From Nymphaea colorata (lineage: Eukaryota; Streptophyta; Magnoliopsida; Nymphaeales; Nymphaeaceae): a stretch of DNA of 64,000 nucleotides. The number at the start of each line of letters is the position of its first letter. Positions within the stretch are counted from its first letter, which is position 1. The stretch is from contig NC_045143.1 of assembly GCF_008831285.2 (NCBI RefSeq), positions 26,001,662-26,065,661 of the forward strand, given 5' to 3'. Under the pieces are notes generated by a model. It did not search any database and was not told the DNA's origin. It saw nothing but the letters and a program-made list of their open reading frames with translations. A program made the translations under genes and the position numbers. Shown here in pieces: positions 57,960 through 64,000 of this stretch.

Positions 57960-58900
57960 AGTTTTTCGTGTGAATTGGCTCTCGCCTCTCTCTTCCTCTC
58001 GTCGTCTTACCACCGGTGACTGGAAACCCAAGGCTCCAACCTGTCACTCTGGTCGAAGCGAAACAAGTTTGGAGACGACCTTTGAGGCCACCGAAAATCC
58101 TCTTAGAGCATCTTGATCCTATGCACAAATTCACCGACCGAATCACCACGGTGCAAGTTCTTCTTCCCCGGAAGAAGTTAGTGGCAGGAGAACTATCTTG
58201 GGAAGGCTTGACGGAAATCTACTCGTGCCTCTAGTCGACTAGTAATCAAGCAACTTACACCTCGAGCAGAGCTTAAGACAGGTTAAGATCAGCCCTAGTA
58301 AGCTTATTAATCTCTGTCAAAATCGGAGAAAGAGACGCCGGAAAGGTGGATCGCACCCTAGTCTATCGGACTGATTGTCAAGGTGAGAATCCGAAGGTTC
58401 ACCGGAATCCATTGGTAGAAGGCCGGTCGGATTTCTGTGAACTCGATGGTGAATCAACCTGAAAATTCTGTCCTTGGCAGCAGCAAGTCACTCCGTATCA
58501 ATTTGAGAATTGCTGTCTAGAAAGGAGATGGATTTTCCCCAATAGCCGACCCTTAATAAACCACATCGCTCGCTCGGCTTGGCGGAAACCAAGCAGTGCC
58601 TGGGCTGAAGTTGCAGGCAAAATCTGAAGCAACCAAGGGCGAATTTCACTCTCTCATTCACCCCAGGATAATCGCCCAGATCTTAGCAACATCCCCACCA
58701 AGTTTCAGGCGAATCCGACCAGCCATCGCGAAGAACTCGCTCCCGGTCGGAAATCTGTGTGCTACCACCGGAGTAACCAGTCGCTGTTACTTTTCCGATC
58801 AGTTTTCGGTCGAGCCCGATCATTTCAGCGGATTCGATCTTCTTTCTTTTTTTATTACCTGCGGGCACCAGCTTGACTTGGGGGTGGTAGGGTGAGTTAA
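57960..58900. other. GC-richer unassigned segment
   Basis: Composition rises to near 50% GC with phrases such as CCGGAAGAAGTTAGTGGCAGGAG. Open frames of up to 99 codons (58596-58895) have no known domain. It may be part of an LTR retroelement; no LTR pair was found. Confidence 0.35.
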
Positions 58901-59849
58901 CTCCAAAAACCCGTCCTCAGTTTGGATTGCAGTCCCAGAAAACATTTTGACCTTTTGTTCTTCCGAGAATAAAGAAGTACCCGAAAAATTGTTCCGATGG
59001 AGAAAAGAACCTATGAATAGCTTTACGGGAAATTTCCAAACGAAGAGACCTATTCTATGGTCACTGCTAACAATTACAATGATGTATTTCCAAACGAAGG
59101 GACGTATTCTCCACAAATTGTTCTGGGTTCCACATTTTTTTGTCTTTTCACATGATGTATCTCTCTAGATCCAGCTGGCAAAAAAATCGAGAGACCCCGC
59201 CACGTCATTCGAATGAATGAAGAGGGATCTCCATTCATTAGGTTCGATGGTATCAACTACCGATGAAATCGACCCCCGCAGATAAATAATATAAAAACCA
59301 CGGAAGATGCTTTTTGACAAATAGCGGGCTCCCGAATCGAAGTGATTTGGTTCCTTGAGGAAGATTGATAGTAAAATCCATTCTTTCTGAGAAGCCATTT
59401 ATCGCTGAAATCACGGTCGATCATTTTGGGAACGCCATTTTGATTCATTGGAACTACTCGATGAATTTAGTCACTCATGCTCGTACTATGTATGATATGA
59501 TCCAGGCCGATCGAAATGTATGGATCCATGGATCCGCAAAGGTACTCCTAATGGATTGAATACCATATATCCATACCACAAATGCAATTGTATGCCATTA
59601 TCCATCAACAAAATGGAAAGGACGTTCTGGAAAGGTTATGGAAAGGTCAGGACTTTCTTGAAAGGCTATGATCAGGCTACACGCTCCATGGGTGGCTGGA
59701 TAACGCTGTAGTCGCTGGTGTCCCTTCCCACCTATGCGTTTATTAGATATAAAATCTAAAAGTATTGAGGCATTATGTGCCTACATACCATACTCGGCTT
59801 CCACCATAGAAGCACCACTTCTGGATTCCACCCTGTATGGCACTGAAAG

Positions 59850-59904
59850 CTGGAAGCTCACTTGGCCCACGCTGGATTAATCGTATTCTGGGCTGAAGCA
59901 ATGA
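59850..59904 (+). pseudogene. psbC: psbC (CP43) internal fragment
   Basis: The + strand reads [20 protein letters not shown] then LF, matching photosystem II CP43 ([20 protein letters not shown]). About 55 bases are kept, near the N-terminal part of the protein. It is fused in frame to a cemA fragment, which is not the plastid gene order. Confidence 0.75.
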
Positions 59905-60011
59905 ACCTTTTTGGATTTGTTCAGAATGAGAAAACTATATCCGGTCTCGTTTCTACCTTTCCGGTCATTCTAGACACAATTTTGAAATACTGGATCTTTC
60001 ATTATTTATAC
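59905..60011 (+). pseudogene. cemA: cemA 3' fragment
   Basis: The + strand reads [20 protein letters not shown] then [17 protein letters not shown]. It matches the C-terminal end of the plastid envelope membrane protein CemA ([28 protein letters not shown]). It joins psbC on its left, and on its right it is replaced after HVS by another sequence, so the native C-terminus is lost. Confidence 0.8.
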
Positions 60012-60045
60012 CATGTATCAGAAGCTAGTTTTCAGGAAACCGCTC
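60012..60045 (+). pseudogene. Possible rpoC2 micro-fragment
   Basis: EASFQETAR continues the frame after the cemA piece. It matches the rpoC2 motif (S)[18 protein letters not shown], but only about nine residues are shared before the sequence diverges ([10 protein letters not shown]). Confidence 0.4.
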
Positions 60046-60655
60046 GCCGCCCTTTTGTGCTGCTGGCGGCAGGGTCAGCGCACACGAGATGAGACTTTAC
60101 CACTGTGGAACGGCTTTTTTCAAAAGGAAGAAGATTCCGATAAACTCAGATTTTCAGCTAGCCTACGGTCGTAGATATTGGTACTTTAAGAATACGCCTC
60201 GACAATGCATTACAGACGTATGATCATTACACTTCTTCTAGGTTCATTGATATTGAATCAATCGAACGTAGATTCGCCACGGGGGAAATCCTAGGGGCTG
60301 TGGAGAGGGCTGATTTGCGAGTGCTTTGTGGGCTTTGCTCGTCAAGTGGGGGGATGTTTTGTCTTTTCAGAAATTCCTGTCTGATAGTCTATCAGAGTGA
60401 GTCTGAATCAGTCCTATGCTTTGCTCATGAAGCAGCTCCCGATTCAGGGGGTTCGGCTATAGCCGAACGCGGGGGCTTGCTTAAGAATAAGAAAGAGGAA
60501 TTAACTTTGGAAATGCCTAATAGGCGGCCGGAGTCGGAGATCAATCCTCAGGCGTATACCTTTGACTTGGTTCGCACAACCAAAAAATTATTCCAAAGGA
60601 CTTTTCCATAACCTTTCCATTAATGAGAGTGAAGGTCACTGATTCAGGTCAGACA

Positions 60656-60728
60656 ATAATCGCAGGTCAGCCATACGGCGGTGAATTCATTTCCAGGCCT
60701 TGTACACACCGCCCATCACACTGTGGGA
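60656..60728 (+). pseudogene. Plastid 16S rRNA 3' fragment
   Basis: The 73 bases include GGTCAGCCATACGGCGGTGA and GGCCTTGTACACACCGCCCA followed by TCACACTGTGGGA. This is the near-3' decoding region of plastid 16S rRNA (native ...GTGAATTCGTTCCCGGGCC, ACCGCCCGTCACACTATGGG). Most differences are G-to-A or C-to-T, three of them at CpG sites, as expected for methylated nuclear copies. The helix 45 end is missing. Confidence 0.85.
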
Positions 60729-60735
60729 TTTTATT

Positions 60736-62180
60736 TGTAACAAGTAGTTTTTTTGGCTGGTTAATTTAAGCCATGGATCATACCAATCAAATTGCTTCTA
60801 TTTGATTTTCATGGAAACAAAACAAGCGATCTTTATATAGATCCACCCTGATCAAGATATACTCTCTTTCGCCTAAGATAGATTGATTGAATCATCAAAT
60901 CAATTCAATAATTCGGAGCAGGGCTGGGGAAAGCTTGAACCTAATTCCTACAGTGATGGATATATCTCCTTCTTCTAATGGCATATATCTCCTTCTTCTA
61001 ATAGCATACAATGATAACCTTTCCTTTCCATTTTTTGTTACCGTATTAATGTCATAGTCAGCACTAATTTTTTATGGTCAGTACTAATGGCATTTAATTC
61101 TTGGTCAAGTGAGTACTAATGACATACCAGTCAAGAATTGGGGCCTCACAATCACTAGCCATTGAAGGATCAGAAAAAAATGAGTCCGGATCACCTGCAG
61201 GAATGGTTTCATTTGCCCATGGTCAGTTTGATTCCTTACTAGAGTTCGAATTAATTGGCAAGGGTATTCCCATCAAAAGGGCACTAAATCGAGTTAAGGA
61301 GAGGGTGCAGGCTGCAACCGTTACACGTCGCAGCCTCCTCTTGAGCTCCCTGTCTTAAAAGACGAGAGTTACAAATCCCTCCACCGAGTGTCTCTTCAAC
61401 CATTCACCTCGACTCGCACCATCTTCAGCCATCATTGAGGAGTTATGGTACGTATTCAATTTCCTTAGCTAGGGAGACCCTTCTCAAACCTCTTAGCCTC
61501 TTCACCTCTCATAACCGACCCTTTCCACTTCATGCAAGCGTTAATATACCTCCACCTCATGCTAACTCCTCCTCCTCATCATTACTAGCCTTCACCCATC
61601 AATAGTGAACCACTGCCCTCGCATGTCTCTTGACTTAAACCCCTTAGCCTAACTGATCCTAATCATTAGTGTCATCTTCTCTCGTGTAACTCTCCACCCT
61701 CCCTCGCACAACCCTTCACCTATCTCTAAGTCATAACCGACCCTCTCAGCAATTAACCTCCCTTTCACGTCTAGACCAAGCCCACTCCACTACCAAACCA
61801 TTTCCAACTGGACCTAACCCGCTTCACCTAAACCGAGCCTACCTAAACCTATACCAAGCTCACCTCCTTGTTCCGAGCTTGGCTTGTCCCCTTGGAGTCT
61901 AACTAGTTAGGTTCCCTCTCCAAAGATTGGTCGTGTGCATCTCAGTTCACCACCTCCACTTCATCGGGCAACCTCTTCTTGCAGCCTCCATTGCTGCACC
62001 CTTCCACCGAACATAGTCATAAGCACCAAGGCAACCTCGGCCAGGCAGGCCGAGCCCCTGCCTCCATCCGAGCACTCCTCCATCATGTTGCTGTCTCTCT
62101 TGGCCATCTGAGGGCTGCAGCAACCGCACTCCATCCATCAGGTGTAGCTGGCAGCCCCAGTGCTGTCCCCTTCCATTGCC
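60736..62180. other. No gene recognised; C-rich segment at 61.36-62.17 kb
   Basis: It includes a short duplication (ATATCTCCTTCTTCTAATxGCATA twice at 60961-61009) and an 79-codon + frame (61119-61358) with no known domain. From 61360 to 62170 the + strand is conspicuously C-rich and G-poor (CCACCTCAT, CTCACCTCC words). Confidence 0.4.
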
Positions 62181-62390
62181 AGGACGTTGTATATATACGT
62201 TAATAGATATGTGTATGTATGTATATAACACATATATGCAGACATATGGACGTAGACGTTCATACTATATATATCTGCATATTAATATTATTTTATACAT
62301 ATATCTATATATGCACATACATATATATATGTATTCATGTGCATATAATATACAAATATGTACTTATAATGTATGTACATACAACATATT

Positions 62391-62434
<44 letters not shown>

Positions 62435-62583
62435 ATAATATATATATATATAATATATATATATACATCTAACATATATATGTATTTACGTAATATATAC
62501 ATATATATGTTAGATGTATATATATATATATTTGTATTATATGTGTGCATACATATGTACATTATGTGTGAATATATAGATAT
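62181..62583. repeat. AT-rich tract with large perfect palindrome
   Basis: (TA)n runs at 62397-62463 are followed by inverted arms ATACATCTAACATATATATG...CATATATATGTTAGATGTAT (cores at 62463-62485 and 62497-62519). An 11-base spacer contains the palindrome TTACGTAA. The flanking TA repeats extend the arms further. Confidence 0.85.
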
Positions 62584-62745
62584 GTATTACATACATATAT
62601 TATATCTATATATAAATATGTACAAAGTCTACTACCATAGATATGTTATGTATGCATTGTACATACTATATATATTATATTATACATGTGTACACACATA
62701 TTACACAACACTATATGTACATATATAAATATATATAATATATAT

Positions 62746-62811
<66 letters not shown>

Positions 62812-63181
62812 CATAATATATACATTTGAACGTGTGTGCATTGACATATATGTATTTATATTATACGTATGTATAATTATTTATATACAGATATATAGCA
62901 TATATGTATGTATATTATACGTATCTATAATTATTTATTCACAGATATATAGCATATATGTATTTATATGTATATATATTATACGTATGTATAATTATTT
63001 ATATACAGATATATAGCATACATGTATGTATATTATATATATGTACAATGTACAAACTTTATAAATATCTATGTGTATGTGCACTATGCAAAGATTATGT
63101 TGTTTGTAGGCCTTGCGTCTTAAAGTTCATAGATCTCAAATCAAACTTTATCCCTTCTAACTTGAGATCAATGATATGCTG
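62584..63181 (+). repeat. AT-rich duplication, copy A
   Basis: It contains ATGTTATGTATGCATTGTAC, a (TA)n run (62745-62808), three 54-64 bp sub-repeats marked by ACAGATATATAGCATA (62887, 62941, 63005), and a unique-looking tail GCAAAGATTATGTTGTTTGT...CTTCTAACTTGAGATCAATG (63087-63176). Confidence 0.8.
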
Positions 63182-63572
63182 ATATATATTACATACATGT
63201 TTTAATATCTATATATGAATATGTATGATGTATATTACCATATATATGTTATGTATGCATTGTACGTATTATATATATTATATTATACATGTGTGTACGC
63301 ATATTGCAGAACACTATATGTACATAATATATACTTTTGTACGAATATATATTGGCATATATGTATATGTATTATACGTATGTATAAATATTTATATATA
63401 GATATATAGCATATATGTATATATATTATATATATGTATAATGTACAAACTTTATAAATATATATGTGTATGTGCACTATGCAAAGATTATGTTGTTTGT
63501 AGGGCTTGCATCTTAAAGTTCATAGATCTCAGATCAAATCTCAACCCTTCTAACTTGAGATCAATGCATTTA
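63182..63572 (+). repeat. AT-rich duplication, copy B
   Basis: It repeats copy A in the same order, including the GCAAAGATTATGTTGTTTGT...CTTCTAACTTGAGATCAATG tail, but lacks the long (TA)n run and has only one ATATATAGCATA sub-repeat. Confidence 0.85.
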
Positions 63573-63592
63573 AAAGATAGTGGTGATCATAA

Positions 63593-63965
63593 GGTGGTGT
63601 TTGGCTGCACTTCAAACTGGAATTAGAATGAAAACTCTAGTTCTAGTTTCATTTTTAATTTGATATTCTAGAGTTTTGAGTCTAATTTTGCAAATGATGT
63701 TTTTGACAAAATCACAATTTAAAGTTTAAAATTGATGAAATAAAACCATGTTGACATGTGCTCAAAGAAAAACGAATAAATTATAAATTTAAGGAATCAT
63801 AATTCCACCCCTCAGAATAGAATCACGATTGCTAAATTTTGATTCAAGAATGAAACTATAATCTAAAAACATAAAATCTTTGTTTGAGGATTCAATTCCC
63901 ATTTCCTCGAAAAAAGAAAATTTTATTTACATAATTATGCAATTCCGGCCTTGTCAAACAACCCA
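63593..63965. mobile_element. Tourist-like (PIF/Harbinger) MITE
   Basis: The 373-bp AT-rich segment starts GGTGGTGTTTGGCTGC and ends (reverse complement) TGGGTTGTTTGACAAGG. It is flanked by TAA on both sides (63590-63592 and 63966-63968). GxGTTTGG-type ends with TAA target duplications define Tourist-like MITEs. It has no coding capacity. Confidence 0.55.
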
Positions 63966-64000
63966 TAAACGATCGTTTTCAAATCTGCTGTTTTTCAAAA

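Larger units (their letters stand above)
58901..60735. other. Mosaic of plastid-derived fragments (NUPT or plastid-via-mitochondrion)
   Basis: Short pieces recognisable from distant plastid loci lie side by side: psbC (59850-59904), cemA 3' end (59905-60011), probably rpoC2 (60012-60045), and the 3' end of 16S rRNA (60656-60728). The intervening sequence (59160-59700, 60100-60610) has an organelle-like character but I could not assign it. Because the pieces are not neighbours in plastid genomes, the order reflects rearrangement before or during insertion. Confidence 0.7.

Noticed and set aside
59165-59398. 77-codon minus-strand frame in the plastid mosaic
   Set aside because: It looks organelle-like in composition, but I could not tie it to a named plastid or mitochondrial gene, so I do not assign it.
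62219-62728. 169-codon open frame, one of the longest in the window
   Set aside because: It is translated TATA/CATA-rich simple sequence, almost all Tyr, Ile and His.

Overview
The window is plant nuclear DNA, almost certainly from an angiosperm, in a gene-poor, transposon-rich and strongly AT-biased region. The evidence is several Ty1/copia elements primed by initiator tRNA-Met (PBS TGGTATCAGAGC or TGGTATCAAAGC), a Ty3/gypsy gag, an L1-type LINE remnant, CACTA-like and Tourist-like ends, long (TA)n and (GA)n tracts, and scrambled plastid DNA that includes the 3' end of 16S rRNA. Decayed fragments of plant gene families are also present. I found no gene that I would call intact and expressed, no tRNA gene, no CRISPR array and no operon.

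Layout. 0-1.9 kb: a + strand Ty3/gypsy gag joined to a - strand copia RT/RNase H fragment. 1.9-5.5 kb: unassigned sequence, then a repeat-like segment carrying a 69-bp minisatellite. 5.55-9.5 kb: a decayed - strand copia element with PBS and part of its 5' LTR. 9.5-17.07 kb: no genes, with one CACTA-like end at 11.58 kb. 17.07-21.91 kb: the best preserved element, a complete - strand copia retrotransposon with two LTRs, PBS, PPT and a perfect 5-bp target duplication. 22.1-24.2 kb: a second CACTA-like end, a GC-rich palindromic island, a (TA)n tract and an array of ACCGGTGATA-type repeats. 24.68-24.90 kb: a fragment of a BIG BROTHER-related RING E3 ligase gene. 27.3-29.9 kb: a decayed plant-mobile-domain-like coding stretch between LTR-like direct repeats. 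30.8-40.9 kb: minisatellites, TTGAA-biased low-complexity DNA and (TA)n. 40.9-41.9 kb: a LINE 3' fragment. 42.46-44.53 kb: nested inverted-repeat elements.

The most informative stretch is 46-61 kb. It holds remnants of a JmjC histone demethylase gene (JMJ14/16/18 class, - strand), the first two exons of a LacZ-type (GH2) beta-galactosidase gene (+ strand), and a recent 1.6-kb tandem duplication that repeats a secretory signal-peptide first exon. A patchwork of plastid pieces follows (psbC, cemA, probably rpoC2, 16S rRNA). The frameshifts, in-frame stops and lost splice sites are visible in the bases. The end of the window is AT-rich duplicated sequence and a Tourist-like MITE.

The parts do not work together as a pathway. 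The window reads as a sink for transposons, gene fragments and organelle DNA, with cytosine-deamination-type decay visible in some parts. All family assignments come from reading conserved motifs and were not checked against a database.
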